Positions 46,786-58,790 of a stretch of DNA of 64,000 nucleotides are shown piece after piece (the first letter of the stretch is position 1; each line of letters begins with the position of its first letter). The DNA is from Candolleomyces eurysporus. Taxonomy: Eukaryota > Basidiomycota > Agaricomycetes > Agaricales > Psathyrellaceae. The stretch lies in the NCBI GenBank assembly GCA_027579435.1, contig JANBPK010000771.1, positions 62,001 to 126,000 on the forward strand, written 5' to 3'. Made by a program: the position numbers and the translations under genes. Below the pieces are notes generated by a model. It worked only from the letters and a program-made list of their open reading frames with translations, had not been told where the DNA came from and ran no database searches.

Positions 46786-47625
46786 CACTCTGTCTAAGCT
46801 CGAGTAGCAGGAGCAATGGATCATCAACAGGCTACCAAATGGTTCGAGCACTTGGAACTTAAGAGGAATATGGTCTGACTTGGCCACTCTTACTTCCTTA
46901 ATCCAGGACCAATGTCTAAATTGTAGAGATGGATTTGAAGACTTCAAGTATTCAAGCACACCTGACGGGAGTCCTCTGAATTTCAGGCGACCTACCTGCC
47001 GGTTCTTACGCCGACTCTTCTCGACCCACGTTTCCCGCACCGTGGCCCCTGGGCCCTCTCTCCCCACAATCGCTGTTCTCGATGATGATTGATCAAGATA
47101 ACGATAGCAATCATATAACATCGATCAAAGTTTCGTCAAATTAAGCGCCCATTTCACCGACTTGGAGTCTGGAGCGGACAACTGCAAACTATCATGCATC
47201 GATCACCAGCAGGCTCTAATTTTTGAAGTGTATCGTCCGCTGCTATTTGCTATGCATTGGCTTTTGTGCCAACAAGGGAGAAACTTGTACCCGAGCGGCG
47301 TGGAGATTGAAACGGCTAGTTGCCGTCATGAGCACCCAGCGTCACAAATTTCACCGGAAAGTGCACGCGCATTAAAGCCACGATGCGTGGACCCACACAC
47401 CCCTTTCACAGGACATGTCAGCATTATGTCGGCGTATGACTTCTCCCATTCTCAGAACTGAATGGGCTCCCGCTTCTAGACTCGGAAGTACCCCTGAAGA
47501 CAAGCAAACTCATGGCAGTCTATAATAGCCACACTAATACTTTAAAAGACTTCAGTTCAAAGGCGAACATAGAGTTCCGTACCCCCTCCAGGCTACAGGT
47601 CCAGCTAGTACTCCCATACTTTGAA
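46786..47625. other. Spacer between lectin genes J1 and J2
   Basis: No gene. It contains the conserved upstream block (47446-47515) and the TATAATAG element at 47521 of J2. Confidence 0.5.
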
Positions 47626-48512
47626 ATGATCTCGAGCTCAAACGACACCCCCGCCCAAAGCCAGAGCGTTGCCATCATCCAATCCCCCCCTCTTTGGGGG
47701 TAACTGTGGCACGCAGTTCAACGACATTGAAAGAGGTTCGAGTGACTCAAACAAGTTGTAGGTACAAAATGCTGATCCGAGATTCCTTCACACTTAGTTG
47801 TTGGGTTCCCTGCAAGTGTGACCATCAAAGTTGACCGACCCCTCAAGTACATCACTATCATGCATGGTGGAGCGAGTCTCCATTGATGTTCTGAGAGCCC
47901 ACCATCGGCATAGATCGACGGTATCGAACTAGAGTACGCCAAGAATGATGCCGAGACCACCAAATTTAGCCACGGCACCTCGAGTAGAACGAACCTCTTG
48001 AACAGGAGCACCGTCACTCTTGGGGGTAAGTTGAGACGTCGTGATCGACTTCATAAGCTCACATGCTAATCAGACAAGGAGAACATTGTCGCTGTATCTG
48101 GACTTCACGGTTCCTCTATGTGGGGTGTTCGCGTTCTTCAGCTCAGCTTCGCTATCTGCGACACCAGTACCGGAAAAATGAGAGTTGCAGGGGTATGTAA
48201 TATTACCTGACCCCTTTTCTTGCTTTCAGAGTGCATGGGTGCTCAGCAATGTTGCATTTTTTGCAGCCCTTCGGACTTGGCCTTTCCGATTCGACTCCCC
48301 AGCCTTTCCATATCACTGCCAACGGTTCTTTCGTTGCACTGGGGGGCTTCGCCACTAACACTGACTTAAGTCGTTAGTATTTTCAGCTGTAATAACTCTG
48401 TTGCCACGGCTGATAGTAACCAATCATTTTAGTTGGCCAGTTGTACCTGGCGGGCAAGGACGGTGGGCTTTACGGCCTGACTTTCATTGACATTGCTTAC
48501 CCCTCTGTCTAA
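47626..48512 (+). pseudogene. Jacalin-like lectin J2, broken
   Basis: Exons corresponding to J1 are found at 47626-47735, 47798-47874, 47914-48025, 48074-48192, 48267-48372 and 48433-48512. Two lesions stand out. Exon 1 has one extra base in the C7/G5 run at 47684-47700 compared with J4, leading to a stop after IIQSPPLWG. The donor after exon 2 is lost: GGAGCGAGTCTCC replaces GGAGTGGTAAGG. The later exons are well kept (ENIVAVSGLHGSSMWGVRVL, FHITANGSFVALGGFATN, GGLYGLTFIDIAY), so inactivation is recent or one lesion is a sequencing error. Confidence 0.7.
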
Positions 48513-48957
48513 GCACAAGCAGGAGCGACATACAGACAATGACTTGTGCGCCTGGAACTTGACAGGAATGCGATTTGACTTGGCCCATCTAAACTCCTAA
48601 ATCCAGAAAGAAAATTTTTCTGTATCTCCAAAAGGTGTACTGCTAGCAATCGCTCCATCCCAGTGTTCTTTCAGCGTTCAAATTCGTGTAGGAGGTTTTC
48701 GGTTGGTTGGATACAAATTCAACATGTCGTGTGAAAGTTCACCTTTCACAAGACATGCCGGCGTGATGACTTGTCCGTCTCCCGTTCTCAGAACTGAATG
48801 GGCTTCCGCTTCCAAATTCAGAAGTACCCCCAAAGAAAAGCAAACTCACGCCAGGAGCCTATGATAGCCACTGCACTACTTTAAAAGAGTTCGGCCCAAA
48901 AACGAACATAGTGCTGCGAACCCCCTTCAAGCTTCCAGCGACTCTTATACTCTGAAA

Positions 48958-50106
48958 ATGACCTCGATCTCAAGCGACGGCGGCGTCCCCGCTCAGAGCC
49001 AGAGCATTACCATTATCCAATCTCCTCTCACTGGGAGCAATTATGGCACGCCGTTCAACGACATTGAGAGAGGTTTGAGTGACTCGAAAAAGTTGTACAT
49101 AGTCCAATATGCTGATCGGATATCTCCTTCACACGCAGTTGTCGGGTTCCCTGCAAGCGTGACCATCGACGTTACCCGACCCCTCAAGTATATCACTATC
49201 ATGGTGACGGTGGGGTGGTAAGCCCTCGATCACAAAAAGAGTCTTAATTGATGTTCTGAGCTCCATTAGATCGATGGTATCGAACTCGAGTATGCCACGA
49301 ATGATGCCGAGACTACCAAATTCAGCCACGGCACCTCTCATAGAAACACTGACCCCTACGTGATAAGGAGCACCCTCACTCTTGGGGGTAAGTTGAAACG
49401 TCGTACAAGTTCCGATCGACTTCATACGCTCACATATCTATAATAAGACAAGGAGAACATTGTCGCTGTGTCTGGACTTCACGGTTCCTCTTACTGGGGT
49501 GTTCGCGTTCTTCAGCTCAGCTTCGCAATCTGCGACACCCGTACCGGGAGGATGAGAGTTGCAGGGGTATGTAATATTACTTGACCCCTTTCTTGCTTTC
49601 AGAGCGCATGGTTACTCACTGCAATGTTGCAGCCCTACGGTAGTGGCCAACCCGATTCCGAGGCATTTTGACTCGGGTTCATACACTCAGTTTCCAGGCG
49701 CCAAGATGGATGCGCGGCATGTGCAGGAACCAACATCGGCACCGCTGTTTTCCGTCGGTGTTTCCCGCTTTCCTTTCTTGGGTTCACCTTACTGTCTCCT
49801 CACGGTCCTCTTGTTTTTCGTCCGAGCACACAATCAAAATGCCTCGGACCACCGCCGTGCAAAGCAGCGGCCACTTCCCACAGGTTCGACTGTTCACCCC
49901 TTCCATGTCGCTGCCAACGGTTCTTTCGTTGCACTGGGGCTTTGCCATTAACACTGACTTGAGCCGTTAGTGATTCTTAGCTGTGATAACTCTGTTGACA
50001 CCGTTGATAGTAACCAATTGTTTTAGTTGGCCAGTTAGAAGCGGCAGGCGAAAATGGTGGACTTTACGGCCTGACTTTCATCGATGTTGCTTACCGCTCT
50101 GTATAA
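48958..50106 (+). pseudogene. Jacalin-like lectin J3, broken and carrying an insertion
   Basis: Exons at 48958-49072, 49139-49217, 49270-49387, 49448-49566, 49633-49965 and 50027-50106. Exon 2 is two bases longer than in the other copies (ATGGTGACGGTGGGG for ATGCATGGTGGAG), shifting the frame. Exon 5 contains about 230 extra bases, which include a TIR element at 49657-49848. A two-base deletion also occurs after GCACTGGGG (near 49940). The TATA element upstream is degraded to TATGATAG. Undamaged stretches (IDGIELEYATND, VSGLHGSSYWGVRVLQLSF) show the same fold as J1. Confidence 0.75.
49657..49848. mobile_element. Small TIR element (MITE-like), copy 1, in lectin J3
   Basis: It begins TCCGAGGCATTTTGA and ends TCAAAATGCCTCGGA, a perfect 15-bp inverted repeat, about 192 bp overall. 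It lies inside exon 5 of J3, at a point where J4 and the other lectin genes read straight through. About 40 further bases that the sister genes also lack follow its right end, and no clear target duplication is visible. There is no coding capacity. Confidence 0.6.
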
Positions 50107-51830
50107 GCTCAAGCAAGAGCGACACACAGGTGACAGTTGAGCGTGGCCGAGACTCGACGGAGATGTGATCTGACTTGGCTCATCTTAAATCCTAAATCCA
50201 GAAAAACTATCTTTTTGTGTCTCCAAAAGGTGTACTAGTAGTGTATGTGTAAGTTTTCAAGTATTCGCACAATCCCGGAGTTTTTTCAACGTCCGGATTC
50301 GTGTAGAAGGTTTCCAGTTGGTTGCGTATAAACTGTTGAGGCCCTGGCCAAGCATGGGAGGTAGTCGTTGTGCGTTGGAGGGTAGGGGAAGTGTTGAAGA
50401 TCGATCGGGCTTCTATGTAGGTGTGAAGCTATACTAGACGCTGTTCATAAGCCTTTTTCAGTTATTTTGCGCAACTGCGTCTGTCCATCTAATGTCAGGT
50501 GCACTACATAAAGTCTATATTCGTAGCCAGTCTGCATCGCAATATAAGTGAACCGCACACGAGGAGATTTGTGTCCATGCCGATGAAGTGTAGCATGCCA
50601 CTAGAGTAGGGCAGTTAGTAGTAGATCTCGAGTCACTGTTTGCTGGCGCTCATCGTGGCCTACAATATCCACCCCACCGGTTTTTCTTCGCGCGTTCCGC
50701 TAGCTTGCTATCGCTATTTGTCAATGGCACCGAGATTGTAATTCATAATCTAGGAGAGTGGGGGCACCGCTAGCGGTACAGGTAAAATCAAACCGAACTT
50801 GATTCGACAGAAGCGTACCGGACCAGGTACTTCGAACTCTAAGCGAACCATTGAGATGAATGGTCGCACGATACATGTGAACACTTCAAGTCCAAGTCAG
50901 GACGGAATCATCAGCTGTGGTCATGCAATCGAGTGCCAGGGAAGGAGTCTGTAGGGTATACTGTATCCCTATGAAGAATGCACCTACCTACCTGTCCTTA
51001 CAATACTCCGTCTCCTATTTGTTCAAGCTCCCCACACCGCTACATGGTTACAACGTCGGTACGATCTCACATCTCCCATATTCACCTGTGTTCAGAAGGT
51101 CGTTGCTTCGCGCGGCAAGCTCCAAGGACTGGGGCGCCCTGGAGGCATAAGTACCCGAGTACATAGAGCCTTTGGAATCCTCTACTACTAACGCCTCTCT
51201 CCAAACTGTTGAGCCTGAGCCGGCCCTGGTCAAGCTTGGGCCCTCAGAGGCGGCTCGGAGCATTTTGATAGGCTTGAGCCAGCATCGGCTCGGTCGGAGT
51301 CCCGGCCTTTGGGCTGGGCTCGGGCGCTTGAGCTTGCGTTTTATTATCGAGCGATGAATGACTCTGGATTCGGGTGTGGTGCATTTCAGGACCCCTTCTC
51401 GATATAACCCAGGCTACTTCCCTGACTGATCATCCACTGCTAGCAGTACGCAGTTGCACGCCCACAGCCAAGATTTCTTCAACCAAGCTGATGCAGGAGT
51501 ACATTAATGGGATTGGGTCAGCCTGTGTCCCATGATAGATGGCGAAATGCGGCATCTCTCGGAAGACTTCCGTCTCTCCATGTGGGCGAGACTCCGTTGA
51601 CAACTATTTGAAGTTGTCTGAGCATAAGTTCGCGAACGCTCGATTGCCAGAAGTCGAGCCTTTACAGTATGACAGGGACGAGTTCAAAGGGCTTTCAAAG
51701 GAAAACGATATCACTGNAAACCTATAAAAAGCCACTGCAATCCTTGATCAAGAAGACTTTGGTTTAAACCAACATAAATTTCCGGATCCCTCTCCAAGCT
51801 ACTACAGTTCCAGCTACTCCCTACTTCGAA
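50107..51830. other. Spacer between lectin genes J3 and J4
   Basis: This holds the second copy of the array spacer (50600-50930, compare 44640-44960) and the J4 promoter side with TATAAAAA at 51723. One N at 51717. No gene supported. Confidence 0.5.
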
Positions 51831-52743
51831 ATGGCCTCGAGCTCTAAAGCCAACCTCACGCACAGCGTTGCCATCATCGAATCCCCTCTCTTTGGGGACA
51901 GCTCTGGAAAGCAGTTCAACGACATTGAGACAGGTTTAATTGACTCGAACAGGTTGTAGCCCAAAAATTCTGATGCGATGCTTCCTTCACATCTAGTTGT
52001 TGGGTTCCCTGCAAGCCTGACCATCCACGTTAACCGACCCCTCAAGTATATCACTATTATGCATGGTGGAGTGGTACGCTCTCAATTGCCAAATAGTCGA
52101 CTTCCATTGATTGTCTGAACTCCAACATTAGATCGACGGTATTGAAGTAGAGTATGACAAGCACGATGGCCAGACTACCAAATTCAGCCACGGTACCTCG
52201 AGCAGAAGCTCCTCCGACCCCGGAGTCAAGAAGAGCACCATCACGATTGGGGGTAAGCACGGGACTTTGTCTGAATTCCAAACAACTTACATGGGTACAC
52301 TCAGACAAGGAGAACATTATCGCTGTTTCTGGACTTCACGGTTCTTCTCGATGGGGTGTTCGCATTCTTCAGCTCAGCTTCGCTATCTGCGACACCCGTA
52401 CCGGAAACATGAGAGTTGCAGGGGTATGTATTAAATACTGCCTGGCCCCTTTCCTTCAGCCTTCCGAGTGCATGAGTGCTCATCGATGTTATGTTTTCGC
52501 AGCCCTACGGTAGCGGCCAATCCGATTCGACTCCTCACCCCTTCCATGTAACCGCCAATGGTAGTTTCGTTGCACTAGGAGGCTTTGCTGTTAACACCGA
52601 CTCGAGCCGTCAGTCCCTCCAACTAACTCTGTTGTCACGACTGACGGCGACCAATTGTTTCAGTTGGCCAGTTGAGAGCGGCGGGCAAAAACGGTGGACT
52701 CTTCGGGCTGACTTTCTTCGACATTTCTCACCGCCCGGTCTAA
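51831..52743 (+). CDS. Jacalin-like lectin J4
   Basis: Exons 51831-51933, 51997-52073, 52132-52252, 52305-52423, 52503-52608 and 52664-52743 encode 201 residues, all in frame with canonical junctions. Motifs: SPLFGDSSGKQFND, LKYITIMHGGV, IDGIEVEYDKHD, ENIIAVSGLHGSSRWGVRIL, CDTRTGNMRVAG, PYGSGQSDS, FHVTANGSFVALGGFAVN, GGLFGLTFFDI. Exon 2 (77 bp) and exon 4 (119 bp) match J1 and J5 exactly. No signal peptide. It is the best preserved relative of the broken J2 and J3. Confidence 0.75.
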
Positions 52744-53063
52744 GCTCAAGCAGGAACCACACACCATCAACAGGCCATGGAGTGATTTGCGCGCTTGGAA
52801 CTAACTTAGTCCTTTTTAATCTCGAATTCGGTAAAAAATGTCTTCGTGCGTCTTTGAACTGTGTATTACTAGCGATTGGTCAATTCCAGTGTCCTTTTTT
52901 TTTCAACTTTAAGATTTGCCTAGATGGCGTCCAATTGGTTAGGTATAAATCGCCGAGGCATGGAAGTGGGCCGTCGCATGTGAGAGAGTAGAGTAGCTGC
53001 CGAAGATCGATTGGGGTTCCATATCGATGCGCATCTACACTAACAACTACTTATGAGCTTCTT
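52744..53063. other. 3' flank of J4
   Basis: No gene; sequence similar to the 3' flanks of J2 and J3. Confidence 0.45.
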
Positions 53064-53351
53064 TCAGTTTATCTGCACAACCATGCCCGTCTGTCTAATA
53101 TCGGGTAGACTACGTACAAAGACGATATTCCCGCCTGGATAACCCCACACCAAATCCAACCGTATATTCCTCGCAACCCCGTCATCCTGAGGCGGTTTCC
53201 CAGCCGTTCGATTGACACGCGCGGCCTTTGAGAGTGATGTCGAATTAAATATTAAGGTCTGGACCGCCCATTTGATAGCAAAAGAGATCGGAGAAGAGCC
53301 CGATCGCTTGATCCACTGCTCGATAACACTACACGTATTTTCGTCACACAA
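53064..53351 (-). pseudogene. F-box gene relic with internal deletion
   Basis: One minus-strand frame joins a piece matching the region after the F-box of the 56.4-58.1 kb gene (VIEQWIKRSGSSPISFA .. AVQTLI) directly to a piece matching its extreme C-terminus (PPQDDGVARNIRLDLVWG). The roughly 750 bp that lie between these in the longer gene are missing. It is a deletion derivative, not a gene. Confidence 0.65.
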
Positions 53352-55198
53352 AAAAAAAAGTTACGAGTCTTTACATAAGAAGAGCTCGTTCTTTTATTCG
53401 AAATGAGACCAGTTTAGCCGAACATAGCTAGTATAGACTGTAAATGCTTACGATTTACCGCACTCACGATTTATCGCCTAAGTGATACGGTCATACATAG
53501 GCCAGTCTCCTCAGTGAGAATCAAACTCTAATAAATGAATCTATATTCCAAACATAAGGGTTGTGCAGTGCCACAGTGCAGGCTGAAACTCTCAGTGAAG
53601 GCAGCGGAAAAGATGCGGCACTAAGGCTTCCAAAGCAAGTTAATGTACAGGTTCCGAGGCATTTTGACTCGGGTACATATGATTGTTACCCTTGAGCCTT
53701 TGCCGCCAAGCTTTTGCAGTGATGGTGAGCTTTAAGCTCCGCCGCTCAATTCGGTATGTCGTTCTCATATGCATCACCTTCATCCTGTCCACCTCTCGAA
53801 GTGCTTAGTAGAACGCATTGAAAGCCCGGCAGGTCAAAGTGCCTCGGAGAACTGCCGGGCGAAGCATCGGCCCATTGACCACAGGTGTAGTAGCTTGAAC
53901 GGCTGTGGGGCGATCTAAGTTTGCGTGAGGTCGGGGGTGAGGCAGGATGGAACTGGAAAACTGTGATGAAATAAGGTTTGGGCGCTTAAAGAACACTTTG
54001 GCGTCGTCACAGGACACCGGATCTTCTTTGGAAGTCTCAGTCTGGGGACCACAACACCCTCACCTGATGGTACAAATCTGACCAAGACCATTTGAAAACA
54101 GGCGTTGTCCCCAAGGCCAGTAGTAAGGTTTCCGTAGTCCAGCCATGATGTGTTCTGTATTGTTCATACGACAATGAGAGAATGCCGCTTTACTTTCACC
54201 ACTATTCAGTAATTTATATCCGTTAGCATTCCATTCAATCACGCGCTGCAATGAACCAGCCTCGCGGCAGCGTCCAATAATATCAGGAAAGATGGGTAGA
54301 AAAACAGAGCTTCGGACAATTGACAGTGAAGTTGCTGGGTATGCGGGTGAGATAGAAGGTGGATTGCATTACTAGCTCTCTGCTAGCATGGGAAAAGCCA
54401 ACAGCCGAGTTAAAGCCAGAACCGTCCACGATTTCTACTATTCTAGTGCCCATCGCCAAGGCTGTTGTTATTGAGCTCTAATTTACGTTCAGTTAGTGCA
54501 TGCATAGATAATATTCAAGTTACAATGTGATAAACGTTCTTCACATAAGACATATTGGTACAGGAATTCTCTATCTCCCATTCTCAGAAATGAATGTTTT
54601 TCTGCCTCTAGAACGGGGTGTCCACAATCCGCCAGAATACACAAGTCCATGGCTCTCCAGTTATGTCAGAAATGGGGAAATAAAGTGCTAACTCTTAATC
54701 TAATCTCTAGCCGAGCTAAATATTCGCTACGTATACTATTAGGACGCACTGTCAAGTCCGCAGAGTCGACCAGAGGCATTGCATCTGGCATCCGCCCTAT
54801 TTGGGCAGGCTTGTGACCATCCATTCAATCGTCGTTTGAATGAGTTCAATGCAGCAAACGAGGACTCATCGCTTCTTAGAATATTGATATCTCTCTCGGC
54901 CAATAAACTATGTGCCGATTGGGAGAACACGTTGAGACTGGTATAGAGATGACTACGTTCTATGAAGCTCACAAGGGTTTGACTACTGGCAGCTGATCTC
55001 TTTTGAAGCATGAATCTACTTGATCGGGTTCCCCTGCGCCCAGGAGACGAGGTGTCCCCAAAGGGAGCATCCTACACCAATATCTATAAAGGTTGGGGCA
55101 GTACTGGACAGGACCCTATTCAAACGACCGTACAATCCTCTCTCTAAACCTTACCCAAGCACTCAACTCTCCAGCCTCTGTCATACCATTACTTCGAA
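53352..55198. other. Spacer before lectin J5, with a second TIR element
   Basis: Apart from the TIR element at 53653-53848 and a degraded version of the lectin upstream block near 54578-54620, I see no gene. The J5 TATA element is at 55085. Confidence 0.5.
53653..53848. mobile_element. Small TIR element (MITE-like), copy 2
   Basis: It starts TCCGAGGCATTTTGACTCGG and ends GGTCAAAGTGCCTCGGA, with the same terminal sequence as the element in J3 (TCCGAGGCA[TC]TTTGA) and nearly the same length (196 against 192 bp). The interiors are not alike beyond the first 25 bases, as is common for old non-autonomous elements. It is non-coding. Confidence 0.55.
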
Positions 55199-56066
55199 AT
55201 GGGAACCTCCGTCCAGGTCGTCGCCACCACCCAGTCCGTTCTCTTTGGAGACAACAAGGGGAACCAGTTCAACGACCTTGAGACTGGTTTGAGCTCAAAC
55301 TTATACATGTGGGCCAAAATGCTGATTCGACGGTTTCCTCCATCTAGTTATTGGCATCCCCTCGAACGTGACCATCAACGTTGACAAGCCCATCAAGTCT
55401 ATCACTGTCATGTGGGGCTACGTGGTAAGAAAGCGTGCTGAAGAATCTGCAATATCCTGATCTCCCAACCTTAGGTCGACGGTATCGAAATAACGTATTC
55501 CGAGAGCGATAGCGCTGCTACTCCTACTACTGTTAGCCACGGTACCTCGAGCAGATGCCTAGACACCAACTTGAATAAAAGTGAAATCAATCTTGGTGGT
55601 AATTTCCTTTTCACATTTCCAATTGTTCACCCATTGCTCACATCTATATTCGTCTCCAGCCACCGAGAACATTATCGCTGTTTCAGGAGTCCAAGGCATC
55701 TCTGAATGGGGTCTCCGTATTCTTAAGCTCAGCTTCGTCATCTACGACTCCAATACCGGGGATGTGAGAACTGAAGGGGTATGTAACGTGCTCCCGCCTT
55801 CAGAGTGCTTAGGAGCTTACCATTGTGCATTTTCGCAGCCCTTTGGCGGGGGCGAGGGTGATAGCCCTCAGCCTTTCCGTGTCACCGCTAACGGGATTCT
55901 CGTTGCTTTCGGAGGCTTCGCGGTTAACACCGACACGAACCGTTAGTCTTCGACTGAAAATTCTATTCCAATGGCTGACAGTGTTCCAGTTGGCTCGCTG
56001 CTTCCCGACCAAGCTGGTGGGCTGTACGGCCTGACTTTCTTCGACGTTGCCTATCGCTGTTGCTAG
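55199..56066 (+). CDS. Jacalin-like lectin J5 (divergent)
   Basis: Exons 55199-55286, 55348-55424, 55475-55598, 55660-55778, 55839-55941 and 55990-56066 encode 195 residues, intact. It keeps LFGDNKGNQFND, IKSITVMWGYV-VDGIEITY, HGTSSR, ENIIAVSGVQGISEWGLRIL, PFGGGE, PFRVTANGILVAFGGFAVN and GGLYGLTFFDVAY. It is the most divergent copy: the HGG turn is WGY and the end is RCC, so sugar specificity could differ. Exons 2 and 4 have the invariant 77 and 119 bp. Confidence 0.75.
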
Positions 56067-56439
56067 GTTCAAGCGGAGGGTCGCCGCCGACAGGCCACCA
56101 AATGATCTGCGCCCTTGGAATTCGAAAGGAATGTGATCTTACTTTGTCCCTCTTATCTCCTAAATCCAGAAAAAATGACTTCTCTTGTCTCCAAAATGTA
56201 TACTACTAGTGTGTGTGATCGGACAATCCCAGTGCTTTACCCATTGTTCAGGTTGTTTTGGAAGGCGTCCAGTTGATCGAATATATGTCNAAAAAAAGCA
56301 TAGTGATTAGGCAACACGCCGCACTGGAGGGCAACAGAGGATCGATTGGGCTTCCGTGTGCATCTATACTGAACGCCTTTCTTTATCTTTTATCTATTTG
56401 CGCGATCTCAAGCCCGCCCGTTCAACACCAGGTAAACTA
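56067..56439. other. Intergenic
   Basis: The converging 3' ends of J5 and the F-box pseudogene; one N before an A-run near 56290. Nothing else seen. Confidence 0.5.
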
Positions 56440-58078
56440 CTATGTACAAAGATGATACTCCCGCCTAGATGGTCCTACACGGAAACACAACCGTACGTCC
56501 CTTCCAAAGCCATCATCCTGAGGCAGCCTCCTCAGGCGTTCGAATCCAGCCTCCACATATTTCTCCGGGTGCTCTGGATCCCATTCTTCCCGATACTCGA
56601 GCTTAATGTTCCTGCATAGAGGGTCCTCAATCCGTATCATTGCCGTCTTAAGCCTCGCCACACCAAGATGGGATGGTGGGCTCCAACGAGACTCGATGAC
56701 ATTCATTACGGGAGGCGTGCCCCCATAATAGTGGGCGTGGCTATACTTGATGCTGTGGAGACGTGGGCAGCGAATTTAGGGAGGTGGATTTGGATGCTGA
56801 TCTGTGCCAACCAGCATGCCCACGTTATGATTTACGACGAGCCACGACATGGCGTCATCAGAGTTGGAAGTGTTGATCTCCAACACTTTCAGGGATGGGG
56901 ATACAGCCTGAAGAATGTCTGGCCAAGGCGGCTCCGCGACGAAAGGAGCATCGTACGACAGGCATTCAAGCGGACATTGCGACCGCTGGAGGAAGCCAGC
57001 AAGTCTTGTCTCGTACTGCGAATGAAGCCGTAAACGAAGTGAGCGTAGTTTGGGTAAGGTGAGGTAGGCGAGGAGTATGTCGTCGCCGTATTGTATCTCA
57101 ATACTGAGTTCCTCTAGGTGCTTGTGGCATACAATTTCATAGGAATGGTTGTCGTCCCTGGCGCGGTGCTCGACGTTGATATTCAATGATTGAAGGTTCG
57201 GACAGTCACTCGACAACAACTTTAAGGTGCGTGCGACGGAGAAACTGCCGGGAGAAAGGCTGAAATGCTTCAATTGGTTCCAGGGAATTTCTCTTTCAAA
57301 CCGGTTGTGCCATAGGTCCATCTGGATTAAGATCCCAAAGATCCGAACGCCCAGGTCAAACAGGGCTGGCGAATGAGAAATGATATGCGTGAAGGGCTTC
57401 CAAACACTCCAGAATTCCCGAGGAGCGCAAGAAGACCTGAAAGTCAGTTGCTCCAGCTGGGGAAAACCAGGTGCTTCAAGAAAGGTCGAATACGCAGTGT
57501 ATTCTCGAAAGTCGATTGAAACGCGCCGCCATCGAGAGTGATGTTGAATCAAGGTCTGCACCGCCCTTTTTCAACGTCGGGGGCCACCCATCCGCTCTCT
57601 TGCTTACGCTGGATAGCGAAAGAGATCGGCGAAGAGCCCGATCGCTTGAGCCACTGTTCGATGACAGGCACAGGAGGACTACACGTATTTCCGTCGCACA
57701 GAACGGAGATCGTAGACCAGAGCGATGGGGAAGCTAGTGACAGCTGCATCCATTGCTTGCATACGCCCGTGAAAATGCCCAGCGGTGGGTTGGAGTAAGT
57801 GGCTGAGTCCATGCAATTGAGAAGAATCTCGTGCACGATTTCGTTGGGTAGGTCGTTAAAGCAGGCCTAAGCACTGTTAGCTTCATGTTTTCGACACTCC
57901 AAATCGCATGCATTACCATTTTACGATGTAATAACGAGCGGAATGAAGCGGTGACGCCTGTGTCAATGAAGATATCACGGCTCTTTGAGTCGGAAGGTGG
58001 TGGTAAGTGGCAAACAACGAATTGATGGTTGCATCGGACCTTGAATACCTCATACACGCACCTGGAAGCTTTATGCAA
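56440..58078 (-). pseudogene. F-box/LRR gene with frame break and premature stop
   Basis: An F-box is clear after the acceptor at 57867: CFNDLPNEIVHEILLNCMD .. VCKQWMQLSLASPSLWSTI. The frame then breaks near 57570 (one base missing relative to the relic at 53064-53351), and a long Leu-rich region runs from 57561 to 56776 (PKLRSLRLRLHSQ, PSLKVLEINTSN). An in-frame TAA at 56773-56775 follows, and the same frame continues with CPRLHSIKYSHAHYYGGTPP to a stop at 56440. The related gene at the window end reads through at the corresponding point (CPHLHTIKYRN). Two independent lesions make this a pseudogene unless the sequence is wrong. Confidence 0.7.
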
Positions 58079-58790
58079 CAGCTATTTGTAGCTACTTCGA
58101 CCACAAGATAATTCTGAAGCACTGAAGAAACGATAAACCCAAATCACATTGGACTATGTACATGGACAGAAAAATATACGATCGCTAAAGTATTTAGTAA
58201 CACCAGGAAACTAACTAAACTAACCAACAATAACTATCGACCGGAGGAAACACGAAACAACTATACGTGGAGAAAGGTAGAAGAAAGAACAAACATGGCA
58301 ATAGATCCAGGCTAGAAATGTACGATAACGATAGAAAACTTGGAAAATTTCGATTCTAAGAAGTTCCTATGTAGTGTGTGTATGTAGATAGCAAGTGATA
58401 TATGATATGTGTGTGCTTGATGGATGGTGTGGCGAGGTAGGGAAAACGGAAAAAGGAGAGAAAGGGTAGACGGGACTGTTGGGACGGACATACGAAATAC
58501 AACAACACCAGGAGAGCGTTGTTCTTGGTCTGCTTTTGTAGTGATGACGACGATATTGATACCGATACAACCGATGATGGTGAAACGAGTGTGTGTGTAA
58601 GGAGTGATCTGAAAAAAAGAATATCAGAGTGGGCTCGATACAAGAGGCAAGACAGGGATGGCCAGGCACTCACTATGGAGGATTTGATGTAAACGAGAGC
58701 TGAGATGAGGATTTGATGTGATGAAACGCGGATGGAGGTATGTATAGCGCGGCGAGGGGTTCGAGGTATAGGGTATGTGAAGGGTTTACA
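58079..58790. other. Intergenic, 3' flank of D7
   Basis: TG/TA-rich sequence without a recognisable gene; long frames at 58356-58673 have no domain and low-complexity composition. Confidence 0.45.

Noticed and set aside
45881..56066. Reading the lectin array as CRISPR-like or satellite repeats
   Set aside because: The repeating units are 0.9 to 2 kb genes with conserved exons and frames; there are no short regularly spaced repeats.
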